A DNA stretch of 64,000 bases from Sipunculus nudus (GCA_026874595.1 CM049310.1:28195058-28259057), one strand, 5' to 3'; counted from the stretch's first letter, positions 24,319 through 35,745 are shown. Notes: generated from the letters alone by a model not told the origin. Program-made: numbers and translations.

Positions 24319-26729
24319 TTTTTTTTAATAGATATATAGATATATCTTTAACACTGCTATTAGAATAATCTGATGTAAGAAGCAGATCGAAATCAGCCAA
24401 ATCAAGCATGTTCCCTGATTATTCTGAAGTTGATTGTGTTTTTTCTTTTTAAATCATTGAGGTAGAGGTGATGTTATGCGCATGCGCCCTTTGGCTTTCG
24501 TTGCACATGCACGCCCCTCTTTTTTCATAAAAAAATTCTTCATTTGACTTTTTTTTCACAAAAGATGTACAACCTAGTTTAATTTTATTACTAGCTTTTC
24601 GACTTTATGTCAGTATCTAAATTACTGCAAGCATGAGGCAAAAACCACCTCTTCTTTTTCTTGGGTAATCAGGTAATATTAGCGTTACAGCAAGGGTATT
24701 ACATGCATGGTCTGAACGAAAGCCATGCTTCTTATTATATAGAGAAAATGAAGAAAAAGTGAGGGGTATTCCTTCGTTTTCACGAATGATTATTATTTTC
24801 TACAACCAACCAAATAGAAGGAACTATTTTGCACTACGTAGCATCGTTAAGATTACAGCACAAAAGTTCTAGTTATCCATTACGTATCGTACTGTTCGTA
24901 CACTCGGCATCCTCCGTCCTCATTTATTCAAGCTTGCAATGAAATCCGTTTTACACTTCTGTGTTAACTTGTTAACGAGGGCAACCTAAATATCGGGGGC
25001 CCTTGGCTGCAGCCAAGTCATGCAGCCACCCCCTTAATCCGCCCCTGGTATTACGTTCATACTTCACCGGTTTCGCAGCGGTATCTTCGCTTCTTGCACT
25101 GTACAAACCTGTTTTGTCAAGCATAGGCGTTGTTGCTTGTTGCAGTCTTATCCCTCTTAGTACCGAAATGTACATGATACCCAATTGATTTTAAAGTGTA
25201 ATCTGTCATTGTGTATTTGTTTTACAGTCTTAGTAGGCCTATGTCATTTTACATTTGTAATGTAACTTGTATATTTCTATCTTATTGTCAATTGGTTAAA
25301 AGTTTCTTGTATTTTATTCCTCGATCAGGCCCGGCTTACAACAGAAGTGTTCTTCTGGTGCAGGATCCCTGCAGCATATTTTTAATAAATAAATAAATAA
25401 ATTGATCCCATGCATCAGACTTATCATACATGTCATAATAGTTAATTAGGCCTACAAGAAGCGCCTGGTCTTCAGCGTATTTCAGAAATAAATATGTGCT
25501 TGATTATATACTAGAAAAATCCACACTTTTTAGTCAGTAGTTGGTAATAGATGTTCCTTACACACGTCAAACACTCCACCTATGGAGCACTAGAGAAACT
25601 AGATTTCGATATTTTCTGTTTTAGTAATCACTACACGTACACAGATCTGCATCTCATAACTTCCCCGAAAGTAGGTCATTCTGCAAAAAGCAGGCCAAGC
25701 ACAGACGAGTTCATTCGAGAAAGGGGGGGGGGGGTAGGGGGGGTCCAGGCCGGTAGTTAATTGAAAATATGGTGAGATTTGTATAAGTCCCCGTGTTCGT
25801 GCAGCATAATTTTAGACAACTACACACTTTATTTTATTAAGCAGAATATAAAATTATTTCACAGTCATCTGAATGTGGAATTTACACGTCATTTTCAAAG
25901 TCTTATCTCCCTTGCATTGTAAATTATTCCATCTGGGCTTTTCACTGCATCGGACGAATAAATTGACTCCGTTGATATATATTAGTACATCTGTTGCTCC
26001 ACAAGGACAACCGAGGAGGGGCTCTGAACTGCCGAGCAGAAAAAAAAATAAGCTAGATGTAAGTATTCATGTAGATTTGATCCCTGCAGGTCCCTGGATA
26101 AATTCACTGGACACTAATTTCAAACTGTTCGTCAATATTGGCCGAGATATTTAATGCTGCTTCAGCCTCATAGCCACGACGTTCTTTACCAAATTACCGA
26201 TTACTGCCCATACGCCGATGCCACTGGTCAGTATGTATGTCCTGCTCACGTTCAGCCAATTTGTAAACAATAACTTTCATGTGTTTTTACCGGCCGCTCC
26301 ATACTCCTTGCAATATTATAACCCTGTTGTTTTACTAAAACCATAATTTCAGTGATGGACGTGTCCTCATCGGTGATGTTATTTCCTGTCGGGTGATATT
26401 CCCTGTATACTATGGCCGTAGGGTTGTTTCATCAGACCAAGCCGGGCTTCTGTGTGTTTTATGTAATGCCTGAGCTACAATATTAAACAAATCGTTCATG
26501 CATATTGGTGTTCGTGGATATTTAAAAAAAACTGTACGGGCTTACAAGTGTAAAATATAACATCATTCGAAGCATGGTTGTCGATCACGCTTTTTAAGAT
26601 ACCATAGGATTAAAACATTCTTATTCAATTTATGGGTGAAACCTGTAATATCTTGAGTCCATGTAGAAGTGAGGAAATCTCGGCTTTGTATGGAGATGCT
26701 ATTGTAAACAGTGAAGTTATGCTGACAAG
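24319..26729. other. Non-coding stretch, no gene recognised
   Basis: It contains an isolated palindromic NRF1-type site, GCGCATGCGC (24478-24487), and a minus-strand copy of the CAGGGGCGGAT repeat end near 25035, with a G/C-rich neighbourhood. A poly-G tract lies at about 25721-25742. No exon was recognised. Confidence 0.4.
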
Positions 26730-27090
26730 CAGGGGCGTCAATACTGGGGGAGGGATGGGGATATACCCCCCCCCCCCACACACACACACTTTTTGCAAGA
26801 AGGGATGGTCAATGTAATCATCCCCCCTGAGACTGAGAGAAAATATTTATATATTGGAAATGAAATATATCAATAATTATACTATTATACTTTGGTTTCA
26901 TTTCTGAGTTCACTATGAAATATTAAATATCTTAACCTAGTTTAGAATTAATGTATACTTGAAAAGTAATACCTTATTTTTTAAAGCTAATACTTCATTG
27001 GCATATAGGTTATATGTATAATGTCCATATTACCCTCCCACTCCTGCGAGTCATCCCCCCACCTTTGAAGATAAATTGACGCCCATGCAG
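26730..27090. mobile_element. MITE-like element with GGGGCGTCAAT ends
   Basis: CAGGGGCGTCAATACTGGGGG on the left is mirrored on the right by the complement of (G)GGCGTCAATTTATC..GGTGGGGGG. The two G-rich ends face inward around about 300 bp of AT-rich DNA without a frame. No clear target duplication was seen. A C tract and a CA run (26766-26790) follow the left end. Confidence 0.5.
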
Positions 27091-28979
27091 ATATGTATTT
27101 GCAATATTTGCACACTTTTAATTTTTTTTTAAGACAAAGGTCCGACAGGATTAGATGTCAGTGTTGTTTCAGGAATATTTGAGGAATATTAAGTGAATAG
27201 TTAATTTTAATATAGTAAAATAGAAAAATTTCGTGTGATTATCTTCTAATTTACACTTCCCTAGGTAACATTAACATGCACTCCTATCTGGGGTAATTAA
27301 CCATGGCTGTGTCAGTGGATAGTTTACAGACCGTGACAAGGTGACAAATATTCTGTGGGAGTTTACTCATACTTAATGCAGGCAATCTAGATTGCGTCAC
27401 CGGCCAGTAATATTTTTAGACGGACCCTTTAATACCAAGAGGGAGGGGTATGGTTATTCCTATGCAGCTAACAGGGTTTTTTTTCCATTCTGTCTTCTTT
27501 TCGCTCAAGACATTTTTTTCTTCTGACACAACGGTTTTGCTTTCCTGTTGAAAAGATTCAGTCATTTTAAAATTACATGTATAAAGCATACCCATTTTAT
27601 ATAACACCATGCTCTTTATAATGCCTGAAACAAACTAAAATGCCTCCTGCATTCGTCAGTATATTCTTACAATAGTCATGGACAATCCTAAAGTTTACAC
27701 TTCATGAGATGTCTACTGTTTACCTTTAGTTGTACAATTCGGTGTATATATGTACTGATCATGTAAAGCCAGTGATTTCAAACTGTCACTAAACCACAAT
27801 TTATCTTTATAAAATGTATTGAAACCTGTCTAAGCTAATCATTACACAGCGATTTTTACACTTACTGATATACATTTCTGCCGGCACTAATAACTGAACA
27901 AGGACGCAGATGATTTGATTTGAATGGCATGTCATCATTAGGACTTCTAGATTTTATGTTTTATGTCTATTGGGCTGCAAACATCCAGTCAAAAACTGTA
28001 GTTAAGATTTAACATATAGTCTCAACGGTTTGGAATTTTCCTTCGAGGCTATGGCTTGGATACATACAGCTCAAAGTCTAATTTTATTTATATAAAACAA
28101 CTAGGTTACCTCATGCCTTCTCTCGGTATAACAGTACCAGATAAAAGAATAGTGAGGCGACGTTCCCAAGCCTGTGCTGAGTATGTAGATGTATGGTGTC
28201 AAATTTTGAACAAACCTTACTTCAAAGGTACATTCGTTTTGACTGAATCAACACATACATTTAATGGTGTTCTCCCCGGCCCGTGTCCCATCCCTCCACG
28301 AAGTTTCTTGGTGCTCGGTCCAGAAGTTTTTGCGTGATCCTGCTTACAAAATAACAGACAGACGCTAGTAGACAAGGGTAACCTCCCCTGACAGTAACCA
28401 TACTATAAGAAAAAAAATCTGATTGAAATCACACATACGGTTTTACAAGGATCCCAAAAAACTTTAAATCTGACCCAGTACCGTAATTTGATCAATTAAC
28501 TGTTGCTTGCTTGCCGGGAGCCGTGTATTCGGTTGTAAACATGCATGGCTGTTTATTACACAATCATTAAGTATTCTAATTTACATGTTGAGGCATAATG
28601 TGTGATACAGTGTGTAGTAAGTTCGTATATATTGCTTTGCCAGGATTCTCAGTAGTTATACTATGAACCATGGATCTTAAATGAGGTAATTGCTTTAAAA
28701 ATTTATACATACTTGTAAAACCTGAAAATGCAAAATGCCCGCCGGGTGTCATTACATGTGTTCAGTAGTTCCACTGTCAACCAACAGTCTAGTTCTTTGC
28801 TTTTGTCAGTTGAATTTTCAATACTAGAATAAATAAAAAAAACGAAAAGAAACTTTTATTATATCAATATCAATGGTATAATATAATGGAAAAAAGCACT
28901 GTACTTAGATGTCATCAAAAATTCATTATAATACGATTCCTATGGCTGGTCATGTGACATTGCTGCTCTAATTTTGCAG
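27091..28979. other. Upstream region of the TRIM-NADAR gene, no exon seen
   Basis: AT-rich DNA with short unrecognised frames, for example plus strand 28056-28337. It should contain the 5' UTR intron of the TRIM-NADAR gene if the acceptor at 28978-28979 is used; the upstream non-coding exon was not located. Confidence 0.4.
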
Positions 28980-29052
28980 AGATTGTAACTTAAGCCTTTA
29001 GTTTGACTTTAGCTTTTTGCAACTGGACTTTTTGTAATGTATTGTAGACATC
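28980..29052 (+). other. 5' UTR of the TRIM-NADAR gene behind a splice acceptor
   Basis: CTGCTCTAATTTTGCAG ends at 28979 and is a strong acceptor 73 bases before the ATG. It suggests a non-coding upstream exon, an arrangement common in genes whose whole coding part is one exon. Transcript data are absent, so this is an inference. Confidence 0.45.
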
Positions 29053-30969
29053 ATGGCGTCCGTTCTGCACCGAGATGACTTCCTGTCGTGCTCCATCTGC
29101 CTGGAGAACATGCAGAAGAGACATCCACGTCACCTGAAATGTCACCATTCATTTTGCGAAGAATGCATTCAGAAACTTGTTGACAAAAATCCTGGAAAAA
29201 AGCATCTGGTTTGTCCCGAATGTCGAGAGAAGACGAAACTCCCGGCAGGTGGCGTGGCTGCACTTCCGGTCGACTTCAAAGTATCATGTATGGCAGAGGC
29301 TTTAGAGCAAATGTCTGTTGGTGATTTTTGTCATTTTTGCAAAAAAGAAGGAACGCACAAAAAAGCCTGTTGTTTTTGTCGCACCTGTAAACGATTCCTT
29401 TGTCAGGACTGTACGGGACAGCATAAGAAAATGTTGGCAGATCATTTGATCGAAGAACACGAAGAATCACAGACTGGTCCATTGTGCACAATCCATAAGG
29501 AGGCAATGACCTATTACTGTAGTTCATGTACTCAGGGTCTTTGCACGGAATGTGTGTTAAGCGGCCAGCACTCAGTTCATCAAGAGATGGTTAGGGAGTA
29601 TAAGAAAGGCATCGAAAACGAGAAAATTTTCTTGCGCGACACCTGTAGCTTGATGCAAGACCAGTTGAAGGATTTGTCGGATATCCAAAGCAGCAGAGAT
29701 CGCGTGAAAAATCAGATACGTCAGGCCGCAGAGAATATGAAGAAACGCATCGATGATGAGGCTAAGAGACTTCTCACTCAGTTAGAGGCAGCCAGTAGAT
29801 GGACACCTCAGAAGACCACGGCAGCTGTACAGAAGGTCGTCCAGGACAGCACAACGGCGCTAGTAGGGATGAACGATATGACGTTTACGTCACAACTCCC
29901 GCGCCTCAAGAAGGAGCTACAGTCCGCCTTGCAAATGGTACTTGAGAGTCGACGTGATCGATCGGTACCCAAGTTCTACCCGAGCAAAGAAACCCCAAAC
30001 CTTGGCACCTTACAGACCGGATCCATCTCGGAGGATGTTGATGAGGCCAGTGACGATGAGGATGAAGATGACTCAGAGGAGGAGGAGGATTTCAGTGATG
30101 AGGATGAGGATGCGGAAGTGGTGGGGAAGGTGGGCTTGACCACGACAGGAACTGTGACCATGAAAGATGTTGAGAGAATGGTAGATGCCTTGTTGAAAGG
30201 TGAGGCAGGCGCATCCGAGACCGGTCAAACTGAATCAAAATGCAAAAACCAAAAGGGCAAAAATCGATCCAGGAAACCACGACAGAAAAAGCCCCCTAAA
30301 GGTGAGGACAGTTCAAAGATGTCGCGAAAGAAACCACCTTCCGAATCTGGAGAAAGCGAGGACTGTGTGCGGTGTCGTAAGAGCGGTCATGAGCCTGGTG
30401 ATCCAGTCTGTGAAGCATCTATTCCAGTTTCTAATCCAAATGTCATTTGTTTCGCGGGAAATGCCGACCCCCTGTCAAATTTCTACCCTTGCAAATTCAT
30501 GGCACTCGGGGTGACATTCCAATCAATAGAGCATGCATTTCAATATAATAAAGCGAAGGACTGTGGGAGAGATGACATCGCGGAAAGTATCCAGCAAGTT
30601 AAAAATGCCCACCAGGTCAGGGGAATAATCAAGTCCCTTAAGGCGCCACCTGGCTGGGACGAGAAACACGAAGACCTGATGAAAATATTACTGCGTCAGA
30701 AAGTCGAACAGGTTCCACAAATCAGACAGACTTTAATGGAAACTGGCGACAAAATTCTTGCCCAGGCGGTGCGTGACTACAGATGGGGAACAGGTCTTGA
30801 CAAACATCACACTGAACACACCAAAGTTAGCTTCTGGCCGGGTAAGAACGTGGTGGGTCAGTTGCTGATGGACATTCGTAAACATCTCAGGCAAGGTCCG
30901 AAGGGTCAATCAGATCACGTTAAACACCCAAAACAGTACAAAGGAAAAAAAGGACAAAAGAATTACTAA
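29053..30969 (+). CDS. TRIM-like RING / B-box / coiled-coil protein with C-terminal NADAR domain, 638 residues, single coding exon
   Basis: The RING finger is complete: C13-x2-C16, C30-x-H32, C35-x2-C38, C54-x2-C57 (C3HC4). B-box 1 uses C93, C96, C109, C112, C117, C120, H124 and H131. B-box 2 uses C145, H148, C156, C159, C164, C167, H173 and H176. A charged helical stretch at about 180-300 fits the TRIM coiled coil. Then come an acidic linker (327-354), a Lys/Arg-rich linker (395-430) and a zinc-knuckle-like C438-x2-C441-x4-H446-x6-C453. Residues about 465-613 are a NADAR (YbiA/DUF1768) domain: L-S-N-F-Y-P at 474, E-H-A-F-Q at 493, D-Y-R-W-G-T-G at 575 and G-K-N-V-V-G-Q-L-L-M-D-I-R at 597. 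RING-TRIM proteins are E3 ubiquitin ligases. Characterised NADAR proteins hydrolyse N-glycosidic bonds, in riboflavin intermediates or in ADP-ribosylated guanine. The joint role is inference. The start ATG is in good context (ATCATGG), and all key zinc ligands are present. Confidence 0.93.
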   Translation: MASVLHRDDFLSCSICLENMQKRHPRHLKCHHSFCEECIQKLVDKNPGKKHLVCPECREKTKLPAGGVAALPVDFKVSCMAEALEQMSVGDFCHFCKKEGTHKKACCFCRTCKRFLCQDCTGQHKKMLADHLIEEHEESQTGPLCTIHKEAMTYYCSSCTQGLCTECVLSGQHSVHQEMVREYKKGIENEKIFLRDTCSLMQDQLKDLSDIQSSRDRVKNQIRQAAENMKKRIDDEAKRLLTQLEAASRWTPQKTTAAVQKVVQDSTTALVGMNDMTFTSQLPRLKKELQSALQMVLESRRDRSVPKFYPSKETPNLGTLQTGSISEDVDEASDDEDEDDSEEEEDFSDEDEDAEVVGKVGLTTTGTVTMKDVERMVDALLKGEAGASETGQTESKCKNQKGKNRSRKPRQKKPPKGEDSSKMSRKKPPSESGESEDCVRCRKSGHEPGDPVCEASIPVSNPNVICFAGNADPLSNFYPCKFMALGVTFQSIEHAFQYNKAKDCGRDDIAESIQQVKNAHQVRGIIKSLKAPPGWDEKHEDLMKILLRQKVEQVPQIRQTLMETGDKILAQAVRDYRWGTGLDKHHTEHTKVSFWPGKNVVGQLLMDIRKHLRQGPKGQSDHVKHPKQYKGKKGQKNY

Positions 30970-31422
30970 TTAAAAAGATGATAAAAAGAGCCTTTTTTCA
31001 ACGACAAAATTATATTGACTGCTCTAATTTCGCAAAAGATAGTAGTCAAATTTGAACAATTTCCTCATGGATCGAGCGTAACCATTATAGAAGATAGATC
31101 TTCATAGAGAGAGTACATTGTACACATGATTAGGGGTCGGAGGTAATTTTTGGAGATGTACAGCATGCTTGATTAACGTCTTTATACGGTAACATGGGTT
31201 GCTTTTTAATGGTACCGCAGTGAAATCAGATACAATGGTATATAGGTTTATGCTGTTGATTTTCTTACCACCAGGTATTTAGACAGTGCAGTTTGAATAT
31301 TATCCATAGACTGTCTTAGATGGTCTTCAAGGGGAATAACATGTAGCCGTTCAGTGCTTATTGTTGTATTTACATTCGAATGGGAACATGGTTGATTTTT
31401 GGTGTAGCAACTTTGACACTGA

Positions 31423-31428
31423 AATAAA
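31423..31428 (+). terminator. Candidate polyadenylation signal of the TRIM-NADAR gene
   Basis: AATAAA about 455 bases after the stop codon in AT-rich sequence. The 3' UTR would run from 30970 to roughly 31445. Confidence 0.55.
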
Positions 31429-31885
31429 CATTATTTGACAAAACAAACTAAATTGTAGTTTCTTTTCTTCTTGATCGGAGTGGACCAATTTGTAGATAAG
31501 AGCCAGTTGTATCAGGCCGCATGATACACTTCATAATTGGATGAGTTTAAGAACCAAATTTTAAACAAACCGCTGGAAGGGGGGGCGACAAACGGTGCAG
31601 GTGCCTTCAGCAAAGTAATATGACAGGGGCGTTACATTACCTAAAAAGAAAGAGCTTCATGGATACCCAGGCTCTATCCGCTCGTGATCGACAGGCCTGG
31701 CGTATTGTCGTTGTCTTTCAGCCTTGCTTGGGAGGGGGAAGCTGATATGTGCAGATTTGCTCCACTCTAAATGATTTTACATCAATTTTGAACATGATTG
31801 ATTCCAGGATTGCATGGTAACTATGGATCTGCTCTATTCAAACACACTTTCATGTATTTAAAGGTTTCTTTCTGAATCTGCCGTT

Positions 31886-32466
31886 CTGTAACTGTTCTTC
31901 GGATAATATACCCCTATTACTTTAATTGTTCTTCAGGAAATACCCCTAATGCCGAACGAAAACTTTAACTGTTCTTCGGGTAATCTACCCCTATTACCTT
32001 AGTGTAATTGTTCTTCAGGAAATACTCCTATTGCCGTACTTTAACCATACTTCAGGACATACAACTATTAATTTTATGTAATTGTTCTCGAAATTTAAGA
32101 AAAAAAAACCCTATTATATCGTACTGCAATTATTCTTTAGGAAAATTCCCCTGTTAACGTACTATAATTGTTCTTCAGGAAATCCCCCCCCCCCCCCTCC
32201 CTATTACCATACTAAAGTTATTCTTCAGGAAATACGTTTATAACTATTTGTAAATGTTCATCAGGAAATACCCGTGTTACTGTACTGTATTTATTCTTCA
32301 GGAAATGCCCATATAACCGTACAGTAATTATACTTCAGGAAATACCTATATTACATTATACGGTATTTATTCTTCAGGAAATACCCCTGTTACTGTAATT
32401 ATTCTCCAGGAAATATTCCTATAACCTTATTGTAATTATTCTACATGAAATATCCCTATTACCTAA
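31886..32466 (+). repeat. 37-bp minisatellite, left part (about 15 units)
   Basis: Degenerate repeats of a 37-base unit built on TTCTTCAGGAAATACCCC followed by TATTACCGTACTGTAATTG. Units differ by substitutions and small indels, including a C run near 32187. The array is interrupted at 32467 by a Helitron-like insertion and resumes at 33069. Confidence 0.88.
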
Positions 32467-33068
32467 TTAGAGCCCCGCTTGAAAGCGATGCCCTGTAGTG
32501 ATCATGCACCGTGTCAGTTCTTCCGTACTTCCTTCCGTCCGTCAGTGACCCTTTTTTTCCCGCGTGATATCTCAACAAGAAGATGTTGATCTTTCTCATA
32601 TTCCAGGGATAATTGGTGCCTATAAGGGCTCCAGACCTATGGAATTACAGACCTGTCAGAATTCAAATGGCCACCAGAGCAAAATTGATGATTTTTTTTT
32701 TTTCGCGCGCGATATCTCAACAAGAACATGCTTGATATTCCTCATATTCACAGGGATGAATGGTACCTATGAGGGCTTAAGACCTATCAAATTACAGACC
32801 TGTCGGGTTTCCAGTATGGCCGCCCGAGCACAATCGGTGATTTTATATTGTGCGCGATATCTCAACGAAAACATGTTTGATCTTTTTCATACCCACAGGG
32901 ATGATTGGTACCTCTGAGGGCAACATGCCTTTCGAATTACAGACCTGTCGGAATTCCAATATGGCTGCCAGAGCACAATCGGAGATTTTCTGACTCGCAC
33001 ATTATGACAAACAGACCACAATATAAGATTTTTTGTCGCACACGTTTTCATGAACAGAAAACCTTTGA
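32467..33068 (-). mobile_element. Helitron-like non-autonomous element, 602 bp, inserted in the minisatellite
   Basis: Read on the minus strand it starts TC (after host A at 33069), and ends with a hairpin CGCTTTCAAGCG, five bases, then CTAA, followed by host T. This is the A|TC...CTRR|T structure of Helitrons. Removing it restores a normal minisatellite unit with no target duplication. The interior has three tandem units of about 145 bp (plus-strand starts near 32563, 32707 and 32852, each with GCGCGATATCTCAAC and ATTACAGACCTGTCGG). There is no Rep/helicase frame; a 117-codon frame is just the tandem repeat. Relatives lie at 19450-19850 and 44187-44563. Confidence 0.72.
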
Positions 33069-33255
33069 TCGGTAATTATTCTTTAGGAAATACTCCTATT
33101 ACTGTACTGTAATTATTCTTGGGAAATGTCCCTATTGCTGCTTGTAACTGATTGTTGGTCAGGAACTACCCCTGGTACCGTACTGTAATTATTCTTCATG
33201 AAATAACCCTATTATTGACTGTAATTGTTACTTAGGAAATCTCCCTATAAATTAT
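33069..33255 (+). repeat. 37-bp minisatellite, right part (about 5 units)
   Basis: The same unit as 31886-32466 (GTAATTATTCTT.AGGAAATA and so on). The split is explained by the Helitron-like insertion. Confidence 0.85.
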
Positions 33256-33589
33256 ATGTAGATGACAATGTCTTGTACAGCTGCTTGTCTCAAATCTTTT
33301 ATAAATCATTGCAATTCACACTGGTATATTAACTATATTTCCAAACTTTCGTTTCGGTATGAAAGGGTTGAGGTCGAACAGAAACATGCATGGGATTTTT
33401 GACAGTAAAGCAACGATTTCTCTCCGTGCATGCGGGGTCCGGTCCCAAATGGACTAACATATTCACAAATAAGGTATCATTTATAAAGAAGAATAATGAA
33501 AAACAATGGAAAAGGAATGTCCACTTCAAATGACGCCATTTTTTTTAATCTCTCTTCAAAGATTAGTCACCACACCTGTTGCTGTTGTT

Positions 33590-33927
33590 TATGGGTAGCG
33601 CCGGGAGAGTGCGAGTTCGAATCTCAGCCAAGGCGGTGCGATTTTCACTGTCGGCCCCACCAAGGCTGAGCGTTCTGCAGGCTTAATGTGAAGACTGTAC
33701 CCCATATATAGTCGTGTTTTACTCACAAGCGAGTGCGCCTTTTGGGGGTTCCTCCGTGTTATGACCCAGCATTGCATGGGGATGATTACACACCCGCCTG
33801 GACCCGCAGGTGCGGTACACTGAGCTAGCTTGACGCCAGGTTTCCGCCCAGTCACATTAGTTAAGCCAGCATGAAACATGCATGGAGGCGGTTACCTCCA
33901 CCGAATTATTAAAATTTAAAAAAAAAA
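33590..33927 (+). mobile_element. tRNA-derived SINE-like copy 1
   Basis: The 5' part resembles a tRNA: an A-box-like TGGGTAGCGCC and a B-box-like GAGTTCGAATCTC (33611-33623). A non-tRNA body follows and it ends in GGCGGTTACCTCCACC plus an A-rich tail. The body (33700-33790) and tail match the second copy at 43161-43540 in the same orientation. A likely family is one of the mollusc SINEs, but I cannot name it. The predicted minus-strand frame here is spurious. Confidence 0.6.
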
Positions 33928-35620
33928 TAGTTACAAAAATCGCAAAGAAAATATAGTTATTTCTTGTTTATTCAAATTATCATGAATCGTTACAGTATCT
34001 CCTTTGATATAAAGCTGAATTGGAGAAGCTAAGGAAATTTAATAAAAAAAAAATTGCGCGAATCAGGTGATCAGGGGTGTTGGAACAGTGTATACGTGCA
34101 TTGTGACATCAGAATCATGTGATAAGAAAGTGAACTGCTAGAGTGTGTTTAGAGATAAGGTTTTTACTTGTAAAAGTTGTTATATATATCCCCGGTTCTC
34201 GTCTCCCTCACAGAATTCCTTAGGCTGCTGTTCCATGCAAGTAAACAGAATTTGGTCCACATCCGTGTGCAGTGCGAAAAAGAAAATCCGATCCCCCTTC
34301 TCAATTGACTGTATCCATGTCTGCATAAAAGGAGGTTCTCATTTAAATGGATGGCGATACAGTACTGTAATGTAAACAATTACCTTCCTTTCCAGCAATG
34401 CCCAATGCAGGGTCAGGCAATGCATGCTCCCTTTGATTATCTTAACTGCATGTTTATATTCAATCTAAACTATCATTCCAAAATGGGGGTGTAAAACTGC
34501 CGATATTATCATACATGTGTTTTACACCCCCCCCCCCCCCCCCCCAAAAAAAAAAAGAAGGGAAAAGATTATGAAAACAGACAGGTGATATTACTCTTCT
34601 TTGTTAATTTAGGCCTTAAAAGGTTTTAAGGATAAATTCTGGTACAAGTTACACACCACATATAACTCTGTAACCGTGCATGTGTGAAAACGCTGAACTG
34701 TACATGAAAATGATGGTTTATACATTGCTCATCCTTGTCCAAGGCCCGACTTGCCATATACAGTGTGAGATACCTTTGTCAGACTATCACGCATTTATTC
34801 ACTGAACTCGCACAACGGTCAGAGCTTTCACGAACTAATGTACCATCACCCTTTGCAGACGAATACAACACGTCAGTTAGCGGTATATGAAATGATAGAG
34901 GCACTGAGGGCCCGTATCATCACCCAGCGCAGCCGTTTATTCTATTGGATTGCATCCCCGAGCATCTGACACGGAACCCTTCTCTTTTTATCATCTCTGC
35001 GTGAAGTCTAGTGAGATCTCGTTCCATCTCATTGTACGTCATAAAGACTCACCAGGGGGCGGGATAAGTGGTCTTCTCGCTGGTGGGTTTCCCAGGAACT
35101 TGACCATGCCCTTAGAATTATAATGGATTTGTCACAGGAATATTGAGCGAAGCTTTTAAGATGTCTTCGTCTCAGAATACAATTTCAATTATTCGAGACG
35201 CAGAAAAGAAATCTGATTCGGAATAAGGGCTTCCTGCCTTTGAGAGTAAGTGTACCTCTCATATATACATAACGTGCATAATTATATTTAAAAAAAACGT
35301 GTCACGATTAAGAGAAAATTGATTCATGGATTTTCATCACTAAAGGGCTTTTTTATCATGCACATTATGAATCTTTAATTAAATTTCACCCAAAAGGATA
35401 ATATAACTATTTGTTTGTTCAAACCCGCCGGATTTTCATAGCAGATGGTAGCCTACTGTATATAGGTGCACCACATGTAAGATCCAGAACACATGGAATA
35501 CAAACGACGTCAGCCTCAGACCAGTGTCCACGTGAGTCTTGAAATTCACATATTAACGCCTAGGTTGTATAATATGGAAGCGTATTGCTGCCAACTGGGA
35601 AAAGAAAAAAATATATTCAT
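33928..35620. other. Non-coding stretch with a possible promoter near 34940-35250
   Basis: A C tract running into an A tract at 34527-34555. At 34938-35060 are a reverse CCAAT (ATTGG) and a GC-box-like GGGGGCGGGA. GTAAGT at 35247-35252 could be a donor of a first exon. Nothing further supports a gene. Confidence 0.25.
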
Positions 35621-35745
35621 ATGTACGTACGACATATTATATCGTACGTTCCACATTTTATCTCGTACGTGCGACTATATCTCGTACGTACGACATACTT
35701 TCTCGTACGTACGCCAAACGGTCTTGTATACGTGCGATATGCCTT
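35621..35745 (-). repeat. 21-bp minisatellite, locus A
   Basis: About five or six units of (A/T)TCTCGTACGTACGACATA type. The unit is the reverse complement of that at 39378-39670. The core CGTACGTACG is itself palindromic. Confidence 0.75.

Noticed and set aside
24478-24487. NRF1-type palindrome GCGCATGCGC as a promoter
   Set aside because: Isolated site in AT-rich DNA with no first exon or other promoter element nearby.
29976-30280. Ser-rich minus-strand frames
   Set aside because: Antisense of the acidic linker codons (GAT, GAG, GAA) in the TRIM-NADAR gene.
32564-32917. 117-codon frame with repeated D-I-S-T-R-T type segments
   Set aside because: It is the 145-bp internal tandem repeat of the Helitron-like element, with a length that happens to keep the frame open.
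31886-33255. CRISPR-like array of spaced repeats
   Set aside because: There are no unique spacers between conserved repeats; it is a degenerate head-to-tail minisatellite in a eukaryotic genome.
33590-33640. Functional tRNA gene
   Set aside because: A- and B-box-like words are present but no cloverleaf can be formed and the sequence runs into a SINE body.
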